From: Stichopus chloronotus | Taxonomy: Eukaryota; Echinodermata; Holothuroidea; Aspidochirotida; Stichopodidae | Length of the DNA stretch: 64,000 nt | Assembly: GCA_021234535.1 (NCBI GenBank) | Contig: CM037833.1 | Location: 21,449,738-21,513,737, forward strand | Direction of reading: 5' to 3' | In this document: positions 46,555-57,142 of the stretch, one piece after another | Layout of the letters: each line of letters starts with the position of its first letter | Position numbering within the stretch: position 1 is the stretch's first letter | Made by a program: the position numbers and the translations under genes | The notes under the pieces: model-generated | Told to the model about the DNA's origin: nothing | The model's database searches: none | Seen by the model: only the letters and a program-made list of their open reading frames with translations

Positions 46555-47210
46555 CTAGCTAACAAGTGTGGGTTTCCTGAGAAGCCAGGTGAATTGAATC
46601 TTCTCTGGCCAGTTCTCTGTCAAAGGTAATGTTGTAAATGTCCATGTCGATGTAAACCCAACAGTTACTTCTCTGCCACGAAATTTGACATCATCTGAAA
46701 CAATCCCAATCAAACTGAAACGGAGGCTAACATACAAATCTGCTGTACATTTTGAGAATGTTAGACCTCGTGTTGTTTTGACCAAACAGTGATAGGACAC
46801 TACCTTTACATTATTCCGACATATGGGAACTGCGAAGCATTGACAGAGGTGTAGCTCAACACATTCCAAACATGTTTTTCAAATTAAAAAAATTGCAAAT
46901 GGAACAGGTTGTTGGCAGGGCTATGCTAGCAATAAGGCAGTGTCAATCTGGAGGCAAAAAATTTTCAGCAAAACAATTGCTAAATAAAGAATTTCTAAAT
47001 AAAGAATTTAGAGAGCAAATTGTAAGGAAAGACCAAGGTTTCCACATGTTTGCCAACCTTAGAAATTCACCTTCATATTTACAGAAACGACAAAAGGATT
47101 TGATGGCAATGATAAGGCAGTTAGGATGTCCTACATATTTTACGTCACTTTCTGCAGCTGACACACGTTGGACAGATTTGTTACGGATTGGAATTCAAAA
47201 ACAAGGTTGA
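46555..47210 (+). pseudogene. Helentron: N-terminal domain (DUF6570/Helitron_like_N)
   Basis: Two frames: 46630-46790 encodes VVNVHVDVNPTVTSLPRNL and IPIKLKRRLTYKSAVHFENV, the region before Rep in Helitron proteins. 46872-47210 encodes MEQVVGRAMLAIRQCQSGGK, QIVRKDQGFHMFANLRNSPS and RQLGCPTYFTSLSAADTRW. The latter is the Helitron-like N block (G-x-P-x-x-F-x-T-x-S-x-A-D) just before Rep motif 1. A stop and shift at about 46790 separate them. Confidence 0.8.
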
Positions 47211-48055
47211 TACAGTCTGATCCTGTTACATGTGTACGTTTTTTGACCATCGATTGCAAGTTTTTATAAGTGATGTGTTGAAATCAAACCTTAATCCAAT
47301 TGGAAAGATAAAAGATTCATTTGTGAGAACTGAATTTCAGCAACGAGGCTCTCCACATGCCCATATGATGGTTTGGATAGAAAATGCTCCAAAATCCAAC
47401 CAACAATCAAATGAAGAAGTCACAGCTTTTATTGATAGGGTATATTTCCTGTTCTTTCCAACTACCTGAGACTAGTTTGCCTTATGTAGAAATGCAAAAG
47501 CACAAACATTCCAAAACATGTAGAAGAGGGCAAAAGCCAGTTTGCAGATTTGGATTTCCTAAACCTCCAATTAATCAGACAATGATACTTGAACCACTTG
47601 ATGCAGATGACCCTGAATATGAAATTCATGTTAAAAATTTTAAAGAAGTTGCAAATATGCTAAACATGCTTAAAGATGGAATCAACATTACTTTCAACCA
47701 GTTTTACACCAATTACAGTTAAGTTAAGCAGAATACATCAAAGCACTTCAGTCAAGTTTGAAATGTCCAACTGTTTTCTTGAAAAGACAATTTGATGAGA
47801 TTAGGGTAAATCCATACATGAAGAATTTAAGTGATGTTTACGACGCAAACAATTGCGTACAATTGGAAACAAATTTCTTAATGCTGTGGAAGTTAGTGCA
47901 CAAGAAGCTGTGTATCTATTGCTACAGTTACCAATCACAAGATCGACACGACAAGTTTTATTTATTAACACTGCACCAGAAAATCAAAAAGTGATAAAGT
48001 TTTGCAAGAAATGGATCCTGAAGACACCGATGTTGAAACCAAAAATTTAATAACT
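47211..48055 (+). pseudogene. Helentron: Rep (HUH) nuclease region with a deletion
   Basis: The HUH motif is clear in FQQRGSPHAHMMVWIE (His-Ala-His codons at 47356-47364), preceded by DVLKSNLNPIGKIKDSFVRT. Next come HKHSKTCRRGQKPVCRFGFP and a block ending LKRQFDEIRVNPYMKNLSDV. The protein then jumps, near 47840, directly into RTIGNKFLNAVEVSAQEAVY in another frame. Between these blocks Helitron Rep proteins normally have the catalytic tyrosine helix (a YI..Y..K type segment); it is absent here. The nuclease would therefore be inactive even without the frameshifts. Confidence 0.78.
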
Positions 48056-48728
48056 AGGTATAAATGCAGGCCCACAGTCTTAGGGAAATGTCTTGCAGAT
48101 TTAGCTGCAAAGGTAAATGTGAAATATCCTGACTAATACAATGATGGGTATGAAAGTGATTATGAAGATGATCCAAATTACAACATACACATGGATGCTG
48201 ATGTAGAACCACATTCTGAAAATGACCTTGAATGTGTTATTAACATTACTTTACGATCAGGTGTTACCATTCAATCTTGCAAAACTTCAAAAGTAATTAG
48301 ATATGTCAATTACAACAAGAATACTGACATTGAAAATTACGCTGTATATGCCTTCGCGAAAGGAGCCAGAGGACCTTTTAGGAGGCTACCAAAGCTACAG
48401 AGAACACTTGCATATAATTAGTTCTCAGATAGCTCCAAAAATGAAAGAATATGAGGCAAACAAAAATATTTCTTTGGAATTGATCAGAGATATACAAGTT
48501 GAAGACCTTTTTGAAAATGCTGCTAATGCTATAGCTCCAAACTGCATACAAACAGAGGAAAATGATACTATTCTAGATGTATCACAAAGCAGCAAATTTG
48601 TATTTTATCAACCTGACGGTCAAGCTCATAGAAACTTTCATATAGCAAAAGAATTTGGAATTCAGGTCACCCCTCCACACACAGACAGTTTGCCTAATCG
48701 ACTATCGAATGATGAATTTTGCTAACTG
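48056..48728 (+). pseudogene. Helentron: region between Rep and helicase
   Basis: Two overlapping frames: 48191-48421 (SGVTIQSCKTSKVIRYVNYN) and 48303-48725 (EDLLGGYQSYREHLHIISSQ, EDLFENAANAIAPNCIQTEE). A shift near 48355 at the KEPEDLL site joins them. It is the linker of Helitron proteins before the ATPase; no motif of its own. Confidence 0.68.
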
Positions 48729-49740
48729 TTGGCAAAACTCAACCAGCAACAGCAGGGATTTGTTCTGCATGTAATGCAGTCAATATCGACAAACAAGCAA
48801 CCATTACACTTATTTTTAACAGGTGGTGCTGGTGTTGGGAAATCATTATTAATAAACTGTCTTCATCAGGCTTTGTTAAACCACCTTTGTACAACGGAAA
48901 GTGATGACCCTGAAATCTGCAAAATACTTCTGTGTGCACCCACAGGAAAGGCAGCTTATAACATTAAAGGAAGCACAATACATTCAGCCTTCCAAATTGA
49001 CCCAAATCAAGGGTATTCATACAATAAGCTTAACTCAGAAAATCTTAATACTTTGAGAGTCAAGTACAGACAGTTGACTGTTGTCATAATTGATGAAATA
49101 TCAATGGTAGGGAACGAGCAGTTTACGAATTCCACTTGGTGGTGTTCATGTAATAGCTGTTGGAGACCTTTTCCAGTTAAAACCTGTAATGGATCAGTGG
49201 ATATTTAAAGATTTATCCGAAGGGTACTATGTTTTTTCTCCTAATCTGTGGAAAGAGTTGTTCACACATTATGAATTGAAGGAAATTATGAGACAAAAAG
49301 ATGACAAACAGGTTTGCTGAATTGTTAAACAGATTGAGGGAGAACAAACTCACTGAATCAGACTTTTCAAAATTAGATGAAAGAAAAGTTTCTCCCCATG
49401 CTGAAGTTGATAATAAAATAACACACCTATATCCCAAAAATGATTTGGTTAATGCACACAATGAGGAAGTTTTCCAGTCATCTAATAATGAAAAAGTTCT
49501 TGTTCAAGCTCAATTCAGTAGTTGGGGATTTTCCAGACGAGCTTAAAACAAACATTAAAAAAAATATTCCGACGCAGGTCACCAAAACAGCAGGACTTTT
49601 AGCAACATTGCAGATCAGTGTTGGGTTAAGATACGATATTGTAGTTAATATTAATGTTGAAGATGGTATCACCAATGGTTCATCGTGTGAATTGAAAAAA
49701 AAATTGACTACAGGGTAGAAGGCAGCACAATCCCTAGCAT
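48729..49740 (+). pseudogene. Helentron: PIF1-like helicase, N-terminal half
   Basis: SF1 helicase motifs appear in order: Walker A FLTGGAGVGKS (about 48815-48845), motif Ia CAPTGKAAYNIKGSTIHSAF, Walker B VVIIDEISMVG (about 49081-49110). Then, in another frame, AVGDLFQLKPV (motif III) and RQKDD. Frames shift near 49125, 49290 and 49540. The helicase unwinds DNA during rolling-circle transposition in the family. Catalytic residues visible are Lys of Walker A and Asp-Glu of Walker B. Confidence 0.82.
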
Positions 49741-49741
49741 T

Positions 49742-50719
49742 TTGTGGGTTAAATTTGACAACCATTTGACTGGAGCACAAACAAGAATGAAATATAAACA
49801 GTACTTCACAAGAGCTCAGTTTCCAGTCCGTATTTCTGCTGCCAAAACAATACATAAAGCGCAAGGTGATACTTTGGATCAGATTGCTGTTCATATGGGA
49901 AAGAGGCAAATTCCACATGCCCATTATGTTGCTTTAAGCCGTGTAAGATCAGCATCAGGGTTATACATACTGGAACTTAACAAACTCAAAATAAAGGTTA
50001 CCGAAAGTGTAGTTCAGGAAATGGAAAGATTAAGAAAAGATGCACAACTTGAACTATGTTTTACGCCACTTTATAATATACAAACACCATCAGTAAAAGT
50101 AATATTTCAGAACTGTAGGTCATTGCGTAAGAATTTCAATTTGCTAAAAAATGACTACAATATAACATCATCTCATGTTATTGCTACGGCAGAGACAAGG
50201 CTACAATCTACCGACTCAAGTCACAACTACCATATTAACAATTTTCAGTCTTTTGGCAATGATCAGAATACCCACAACCATCGACCATATCATGGATTGC
50301 TGATGTATGTCAACCGAAACATGACAGTAACAACAGCATCAAAGTACTCCTCCTCAGAATTTGAATACGTAACTGTAACAATTGAATCATGTCAGCAGTT
50401 ACAGATTGTTGCAGTATATGTTGCCCCAACATGTACATTGCAAGATTTCAAAAATTATGATTCGCTTTTAATCACAGAAATTGATGTAGAAAAAGATTTC
50501 ATAATAGTTGGAGATTTCAATTTCAACATAAACAAATCTAATCGACAATTTCTACAATTCATGGAAACAACATTCAACCGTCGTCAAATTGTACGAACAC
50601 CCACCACACAATCAAACACTATTATTGATGTAGCTTTCACCAATTGTCCTGTTGAGATCGTGAGAGCCATCTACTGTGCATGGTCTGATCACAAGACATT
50701 GCAGATTGTTTTGAACTAG
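49742..50719 (+). CDS. Helentron: helicase C-terminus fused to apurinic-type endonuclease (open frame)
   Basis: A 325-codon open frame. Residues 1-110 contain helicase motifs V and VI (ISAAKTIHKAQGDTLDQIAV, HAHYVALSRVRSASGLYIL). Residues 118-325 are an exonuclease-endonuclease-phosphatase domain: FQNCRSL (active-site Asn), IATAETRL (Glu), VYVAP, IIVGDFNFNI (Asp/Asn), NTIIDVAF, and WSDHKTL (Asp/His). A helicase fused at its C-terminus to this endonuclease defines Helentrons (Helitron-2 type). This is the only long intact piece of the element. All endonuclease catalytic residues appear present. Confidence 0.85.
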   Translation: MWVKFDNHLTGAQTRMKYKQYFTRAQFPVRISAAKTIHKAQGDTLDQIAVHMGKRQIPHAHYVALSRVRSASGLYILELNKLKIKVTESVVQEMERLRKDAQLELCFTPLYNIQTPSVKVIFQNCRSLRKNFNLLKNDYNITSSHVIATAETRLQSTDSSHNYHINNFQSFGNDQNTHNHRPYHGLLMYVNRNMTVTTASKYSSSEFEYVTVTIESCQQLQIVAVYVAPTCTLQDFKNYDSLLITEIDVEKDFIIVGDFNFNINKSNRQFLQFMETTFNRRQIVRTPTTQSNTIIDVAFTNCPVEIVRAIYCAWSDHKTLQIVLN

Positions 50720-51387
50720 TAGTTCCTTTTTTTCGGTGACATTTATCATGTTGAATTATCAAGAGATAATTACCTCCCCATTTCAATCTACATCATTCTT
50801 GGGAAGGGTTTTTATTCATGTTAAACTTTGCAATACGAAGAAGCATCAAAGTGTGACTCTTACTGCCAACACAATTTTACTCTCTCACTCACTCACCCCC
50901 CCCCCCTCCCCCCAATTTACAATGATCAAGGAATAATTTTAGTGTTACAATTCTCAGGTACAATGTTCATAGTTTATCCAATCATACTCAGTTTTTTCTT
51001 CATGGTGTTTGTGGGTTTTGAGTCCAAATCAAACTCAGGGTGTACAGTGTTTTTGGTGAAATATTCAGTCTGATCAACTTATAAGTGCAGGAAATGTTTA
51101 ACAAGAGGCAGCACATTTTCTGTTAAAATGTTAATAACTTGGTTTAATGATACTCTGTATTTGTGCCTTCACCTTGTTAAGGAAATTCGAAACAAACATC
51201 TAAGATGGAACCTACAGACAATATGGTGAAAAATTGGTCCAAAAAACTACTCCAGTTAATTAAGTCTATTTTCAGTGATAATAATTTTCCTGGTCAGAAT
51301 GATTTTCATTTACCAGTTTCAGCAGAAAATTGTGCAAAGTGTTTAACAAGGTTTTAGTGTATTAAAGTATCTATTTTTGCATTACAG
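50720..51387. other. Spacer between the Helentron endonuclease and the OB-fold gene
   Basis: It contains a C/T run at about 50886-50910 and no coding. The 3' end of the Helentron (hairpin) was not identified here. Confidence 0.4.
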
Positions 51388-51570
51388 GCAATGGCATCAC
51401 TTCTAATTTATGTCTTGACAAAGCCAGTCAAACATGGTAATTTGTACTTCTTTAACGCAATGATGAAGGAAGGGCAGATCATGGAGGGCAGAGTATTCCC
51501 GAAACATCAACAGGAAGGCGATACCTTAGCTGCTAAAATACAGAAGGAGACCTTCGTTGGTACTTCAAAG
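51388..51570 (+). CDS. RPA70/OB-fold-like gene, first coding exon
   Basis: The acceptor ATTTTTGCATTACAG precedes GCA-ATG (ATG at 51391), and the donor is GTTAGT at 51571. The exon ends in phase 0. It encodes ASLLIYVLTKPVKHGNLYFF, NAMMKEGQIMEGRVFPKHQQ and ETFVGTSK, the strand pattern of a small OB fold (ligand strand, acidic turn, hydrophobic strand). It lies 670 bases downstream of the Helentron on the same strand. A preceding exon is implied by the acceptor. Confidence 0.5.
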
Positions 51571-51809
51571 GTTAGTTGACTTGTCATTTTTCAAAAAGTT
51601 ACAAAAGTAATTATTTTATCTATCACAGAATAATGTAATGTTCGAAATTTGCAGTGTGGTTATGCTAACTGAAACTCTGTATTGCCCTCAGGTATGTTGA
51701 CCAGTATTTGGATTTAAAGGGGCACTTTGAATTGTTTCGTGAACCTCAGTTAAGCTAAAAATCAAACTTCTTCACTGTTGGGGGTCTAGTTTATGAAATT
51801 CTGAAAATC

Positions 51810-51954
51810 GTGCAGTCCTACAGATTTTCTTGCACAGTTTCGATGATTATGTATAATGATATTCAGTGGTACCTATAATTTCACATGATGATACATAAAT
51901 GGTACCTTCAGGATGTTCATGTATGAGCTTCTGCACCAATTGGTGCTCTAGTTT
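51810..51954. repeat. Dispersed repeat of about 145 bp, copy 2
   Basis: Matches 26622-26767 throughout, same orientation, ending in the palindrome GCACCAATTGGTGC. It lies in the first intron of the OB-fold gene. Confidence 0.8.
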
Positions 51955-52212
51955 TTATTTTAGTCGGGTTCTTTTGGCGTAAAGTGGTTGAAAATGTATG
52001 TCTCCATGCACAAACACTGCTTTACAATAACAATTTTACCATTTTGTATAACATTGAATACGATAACGAATAAATTATACCTTGGCTATAAATTTTTGTT
52101 TCGCAGTTGAAAAAAAAACATATTTGCAAAAATAGTTGAAATCAAACCCTGATCTTCCACTTACAGCAATGTTAAGTCTATAGTCACTTTTGTTTCACTT
52201 TATGATTAACAG

Positions 52213-52338
52213 GTTTTCCAGACAGGTTCAACATTTCCAATCGATAGTGCTCCAATTTGCACTGTGCTAGAGGCAACATCTTCTCCAAAGAAGCGAAGGC
52301 TATCCATTCAGGGCACAATCACTCAGCTAAGTTTGTAA
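52213..52338 (+). CDS. RPA70/OB-fold-like gene, second exon
   Basis: The acceptor TTTATGATTAACAG precedes GTT; phase 0 matches the first exon's donor. It encodes VFQTGSTFPIDSAPICTVLE and SPKKRRLSIQGTITQL. The frame meets TAA at 52336-52338 unless a donor near 52330 is used. RRLSIQGTI is the strand that opens the second OB domain of RPA70-like proteins and continues in the next exon. The end at the stop is therefore doubtful. Confidence 0.5.
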   Translation, partial: VFQTGSTFPIDSAPICTVLEATSSPKKRRLSIQGTITQLSL

Positions 52339-52930
52339 CTTAAGCAACATGTTCATCACTTACCAATTTATAGACACCTTACCAGCTCCCTTCCACTCCC
52401 TCAAAATTCTTCCCCTTCAGACAATTGCACCAACCCTAATATCCCCCCCCCCAAAAAAAAAATGATAAGAATGCAGTTGATAGATTACAATTATGCAGAA
52501 ATTGTCTCACAGAAGATTTTCTCAATGATTGTCCAAAAGTGTGAAAACAATTGGTTGTACTTATCTTTTTTCCTGAAAATTGTTCTTGGTCCTCCAGGAA
52601 TTTCTCCTGCCTCTTGTCAAATCACTGTGAACCAGGAGCAATTCTTTAAAAAAATCCTCCTGATTCATATTTGCTTTTTTCCAAACCCTGCCATCAAACC
52701 CTACAGCAATACCTCATTTGTAACTAAAAATATCTCTTTTTGAACACTTGTTAATTTGGTCTTCAAATATCTGTTGTTTGTCCTCAAGCACACAGGATGA
52801 GATGTAAAACCAACAAATTTGATCATATTTCCCTTGAAATTTGATACTGTTGCAATGTTTGGACATCCCGCTCATAAATGCCAATGTCTGTATCTATAGT
52901 GAAGGAAAAAAAATTACCAAATTCTTGCAG

Positions 52931-53139
52931 GTTTATGATATTAAACAAGGAGCAACGTGGAGTAGGAGAGACGTGTACGTTGAAGATGGGCCGACTGCAA
53001 AACGCATATGTGTCAAACTGTGTCGAACATGCTTCAAAACTAGACAAAAGTCACCAGACACAGAAAATCACCATCGAAAACTTGGAAGTGGATATATTCC
53101 AAGACAAAAGACAACTCAAATCAACTGACCTATGTGATA
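52931..53139 (+). pseudogene. RPA70/OB-fold-like gene, exon with OB-B-like domain and a frameshift
   Basis: The acceptor ACCAAATTCTTGCAG and a strong donor GTAAGT at 53140 bracket the exon. One frame gives VYDIKQGATWSRRDVYVEDG and PTAKRICVKLC. The neighbouring frame continues VEHASKLDK and ITIENLEVDIFQDKRQLKST. The combination D-G-x-x-x-K-x-I-x-V-x-L then E-x-A then I-x-I-x-N-x-x-V is the classic RPA OB-fold pattern. It is split by an indel near 53020. Confidence 0.6.
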
Positions 53140-54210
53140 GTAAGTTTGTTAATCCTACTAAAAATGGATATATTGTTGATTCCGTTTCATAAGCAAGTCA
53201 ACTTGTGACATTGAAGCAAAATTCCCGGTTCCAAACTGAAAATCTTGACAACAAAGTCTTACTTCACATTAACAAGACGTTAAAAAGAAAAAAAAAACAT
53301 GTTACTTAATCTGTCAATGTGACATCACTTGGTGTGACATTGTCACAGAGAGATACTGAACTTCCAAACTACTATGAAAATGCTTCTAAAAATGCATCTT
53401 TCAAATTTTTACAGTTTGCAGGTGTCTTACATATCACGTTAAAAAGAAAGAACAAGTTACTAAATCTGTCAGTGTCACGCCACATGGTGTACTATAACAC
53501 TGGAAAGTATTCAGTTTTTGGCACATAATATCATAAGAGTTCATGCCAGGTCTTGTTGAATTCAGACTATGTAACGCATTGCTAAAGCTTAAGAAGATCT
53601 TTGATTACTTGCATGCTTTTTTGTAAAGGCAGTCTGTCTACTGACACCCATACTTATGAAATCACCCATGTACATAAGTAACTGTTAAATTTGTTTGTAC
53701 AAATGTATTTATTTATGTAGGCATGGATATATGTGTATGGGTTGATTATGTAGAAATCTAAGACAACGTATTGCCAACTAATCCTCCCAAAATACAAACT
53801 ATACCTTGCAACCAATGTATCCGAAACCTACAGTAAACGCAAATCCTGTGTTGTAACCTTCTTGAAAGATCAAGACGAATTTGCATTCTGGTCACAGTAA
53901 CAGCAGTTGCAATAGCAGTGATAATTTCAATGTACCATATTTTGTGAATCAATGCCCGCATAGACACAATATTATCAAGAAAACAATCCAATTTATGTTT
54001 AAAAATGATTGGAGTTGCCATCTTCTTCGAAAAACCATCAACTCAACCATATTTGCTGTGTATCTCATGAGTACCATGATTTCATTCATGTGAGAACAAC
54101 CAAGACAAGGAGCAATTATTCATCTAGAGTGTTGTAGCCTCAAATATGATACAGTGCAACTCTACAACACTATGTTCAATAACATGTTTCAATTATTTCA
54201 TTTACCACAG
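53140..54210. other. Intron between OB-fold exons
   Basis: No coding recognised. Phase does not fit a direct join of the flanking exons, so an unseen exon or an indel is likely. Confidence 0.35.
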
Positions 54211-54278
54211 ATTGAAGAAGAACCCAACATGGCCTCTTTCTCTGGCAAATTCAGAATAATGGGAATTGATAGAGAAGG
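54211..54278 (+). CDS. RPA70/OB-fold-like gene, small exon
   Basis: 68 bases between acceptor TTCATTTACCACAG and donor GTAAGT (54279-54284), leaving in phase 2. Encodes EEEPNMASFSGKFRIMGIDR, a strand-turn pattern that continues in the next exon in the same phase (GG|A). Confidence 0.6.
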
Positions 54279-54301
54279 GTAAGTAAAACTTATATCTCAT
54301 G

Positions 54302-54613
54302 TTATAAAGCAGAGGTTCCCAACGAAGGCACTACCACCCCCCGGGCGTGTCTGAAGGAGCCACGGGGGCAGTTAGGGCTAAGGAGGTGTTGGGGGGCGTT
54401 AACAGGAAATGAGACGAACAAATTCATCAATCAAAACATTAATAAATAACAGTAATTAAATAATCTCGCACCCTTATCTCGCTCATGCATAAATGTCAAT
54501 GTATCTCACGTCTACCACAGGCATTCCATCTGCGCTGTAGGGGGCGTTTGAACAAAACCAATTGACCAAAGAAAGTGCTGTTCTGAAAAAGGTTGGGAAC
54601 TACTGCTATAAAG
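54302..54613. mobile_element. hAT-type MITE with target-site duplication
   Basis: The element is 54310-54605 (296 bp). Its ends are inverted: CAGAGGTTCCCAACGAAGG on the left, complement CAGTAGTTCCCAACCTTTT on the right. The flanking 8 bases are TTATAAAG and CTATAAAG, 7 of 8 identical, matching the hAT nTnTAnAn target preference. It has no coding and lies in an intron of the OB-fold gene just after a donor. Confidence 0.85.
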
Positions 54614-54854
54614 CATCATCCCTAGCCAAATAACCTAATTTCAAAATATGTCCCTCAAGATCACTCTATTACAAAAGTAAAGAAAAGTTGTAACTTTCAG
54701 CCCATTTATCTTCAAAAGTAAAGGGTATGCAGTTATCTCATTTTGGATTCAAAGTGTCCTTTCTGTTGAGTTCATATGTTGCAAATTTAAATGATGAAGA
54801 TCTCAAAAATTTGGCACAATTTTTGGTTTTGATGATAATCGTAACCTTTGTAAT

Positions 54855-54900
54855 CATGCATATGTATGTGTGTATGTGTCTGTGTGTGTATGTATGTCGG
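54855..54900. repeat. TG/TATG microsatellite
   Basis: TATGTATGTGTGTATGTG-type run directly before the minisatellite block. Confidence 0.75.
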
Positions 54901-55715
54901 TGACGCCCTACCTTGTAAACACGAGAAGGGAAGCTTGGACAGATCTCATGTTTAGTATGTAGTTGAACCATGTTGAGTAGAGGGAACCCTATTGTTTTCG
55001 TTGGAGGTCAACAGGGGTCAATTGTGAAAACCTTAAAACACAGTATCTCAACAAAGGAAGCTTGAACAGATGTCACATGAAGTGTGTAGGTGTAGCTTAT
55101 TGAGTACAAGAACTCTATCACTTCATTGGAGGTCAACGATCACTTGAAGTCAACAAGAATTAGGATCTTCTCTGTAGCCTAATATATAAACATGCACAGT
55201 GATAGAGCCTACCCAATACATGTTTTCTAACTGTTGTGCCTTATACTTACAGTAAGGAACAGACTAGACCAAGATTTTGAAGCAAACTTTGATCCAAGTT
55301 GCTTGAAAATGTGCTTTATATTGCCTGATATATTGCTAAGCGTATATTGGGTCATCAGGAACAGGATCATTTGCAGTCAACAGGGACAGAGTATGGAATT
55401 CTTGTAAACATGCTATCTCAAGAAGGGAAGCTAGGACAGATGTCATATTCAATAATTAGTTGTACTTCATTGAGCGCAAGACCCAATTGGTCTTAAATGG
55501 CGGTAAAAGCTCATTCAATGTCAACAAGGGTCAAAGTGTGCACATGTATATAGATATGATCTCAAGAAAGGAAGCTTGTGCAGATCTCATATTTCATATA
55601 AAGCATATGTAAATTCATGTGACACATACTAATGCTATTATATCAAATTCAGAAAAAAAAATCCTTAAATAGATCATTGCAACCACAGTGCATTTCTGCA
55701 TTCTGGTTTTATATG
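54895..55715 (+). repeat. Dispersed minisatellite family, copy 2 (array)
   Basis: GGAAGCTTGGACAGATCTCA-type words start units at about 54930, 55058, 55425 and 55567. Each is followed by a GTATGTAGTTG or GTGTAGGTG word, a CATTGAGTA-type word and GGTCAACAGGGGTCAA. It ends with GTGCATTTCTGCATTCTGG as at 10853. Units are about 130-145 bases with one longer gap. Confidence 0.75.
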
Positions 55716-55880
55716 AGCTACCGCAATCAGCCAATCTAACATTTTGTACGGGTCAATTTTTGTGGTAAGGATTCCTTACTTTTTGAGACACAATCACACA
55801 ACTGCGCAGTTAAATGCAAACCTTGTCATGAAGTTAAAATGTCACATACTCTAATCAATAATTTTTTTTCTTTAAACCAG

Positions 55881-56053
55881 AGATTGTTACTCTTTGATGT
55901 TGGAAGACGACAGAACACTGGCAGTCGATTTTAACATCTTGGAACAAATTGGCCTGACGTAGGAGGACTTTATGAAGAAAACTCCCACTGCAGCAACAAA
56001 CCCAGTCGAAAATGACAAACTTGTGAGACTTATATTGCCAGCAGACCAGTAAG
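55881..56053 (+). pseudogene. RPA70/OB-fold-like gene, last exon with in-frame TAG
   Basis: The acceptor TTTCTTTAAACCAG continues the previous exon in phase 2 (GG|A). It encodes DCYSLMLEDDRTLAVDFNIL and EQIGLT, then TAG at 55960-55962, then 30 further codons in the same frame (EDFMKKTPTAATNP, KLVRLILPADQ) to TAA at 56051-56053. The sequence after the TAG still looks coding, so the TAG may be a recent mutation. The short length of the terminal piece leaves chance possible. Confidence 0.55.
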
Positions 56054-56074
56054 GTCACATACAATGGATTGTAC

Positions 56075-57112
56075 CATTGATCAACTCAACTTATGATATG
56101 CAATACTATGTATCATAACGTTTTCGCCCAGTCCATGTTAATTTATCTTCACATTTACCAACCTGTTATATTTAATACTATACGACTTTTCTTTTTTGGT
56201 ATCTGATGACTACTTAACAAATGTTAATCTTATCACTGCTTTTAGTTTTTGTGTACATTCCATTTTTACTGTGATATTAGTGCTTCTACACTTAGTGCTT
56301 TGCCACTCTAACTCTCTTGGTTTACTGCCTGCCAACCAGGTTTCTACTAGGCTAAGGGCTTTGGCCACAAGACATTTCCATGTGGTGAACACACAAGAAC
56401 CAATCATCTAGAGCATTGCCATATTAATATCATTCATTTCCTTCCATATATCTGGAAATCGTCTATACATAATTGACTGCAATTTTAGCAGGACATACAA
56501 AACAGTTTGACTTCTCTCAGTCCTTTATGTTGACAACTTGACATGCAGCGTGGTCCTTCATTGGTCTTAACTTTGGACTTAAGAGAAAGTACTTCACGAC
56601 AACATATTTGGGTTCAGTATGTGATATGATATGATATCTTGTATGATCATAAATTACATAAATTATTCTTCTACTCACAATGTATATATAGTTTAGTACA
56701 GTGAACCACTTCTTTAAATTTTATATTATCATGTTTCGATCTATTCAGGGAGAATACCATTCACGCCAACTTTCATACTTCCATGTGTTTAAGAAGAATG
56801 ACTTCAGTTCTCCTGGATATCAAGAAGAAAATTGACTTCTGATCATGTAAAGAGCCAAATTACTTAGCTCAACTTAGGTTATATGTTAAGATATGCAATA
56901 ATATCTATCGTAACATTTGACTCCGTCCATGTTAAGTTATCACCACAGCTACCGCTACTATACTGTACGACAGTTCTTTTTTGGTAACTGTAATATTGTA
57001 ACTGTTTTTAATTTTTTGTGTAAAATTCCATTTTTACTGTTATTTTCAGTACTTCTACATTTAGTGCTTTACGACAATTCGTTTATGGTTTACATTTTGC
57101 CAACCAAGTCTT
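56075..57112 (+). repeat. Diverged tandem duplication after the OB-fold gene
   Basis: 56080-56350 and 56865-57110 share ACTTATGATATGCAATA / AGATATGCAATAATATC, CCATGTTAATTTATC / CCATGTTAAGTTATC, ATTCCATTTTTACTGTGATA / ATTCCATTTTTACTGTTATT, and TGCCAACCAGGT / TGCCAACCAAGT. Offset about 785 bases. Confidence 0.6.
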
Positions 57113-57142
57113 TAAAAAAAATATATATATATATATATATTT
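57113..57142. repeat. A run and AT microsatellite
   Basis: A run followed by ATATATATATATATATAT. Confidence 0.85.

Noticed and set aside
46555..46869. 104-codon minus-strand frame
   Set aside because: The plus strand in the same place encodes clear Helitron N-terminal sequence, so the minus frame is a shadow.
49478..49924. 148-codon minus-strand frame
   Set aside because: It lies opposite the Helentron helicase and has no recognisable domain.
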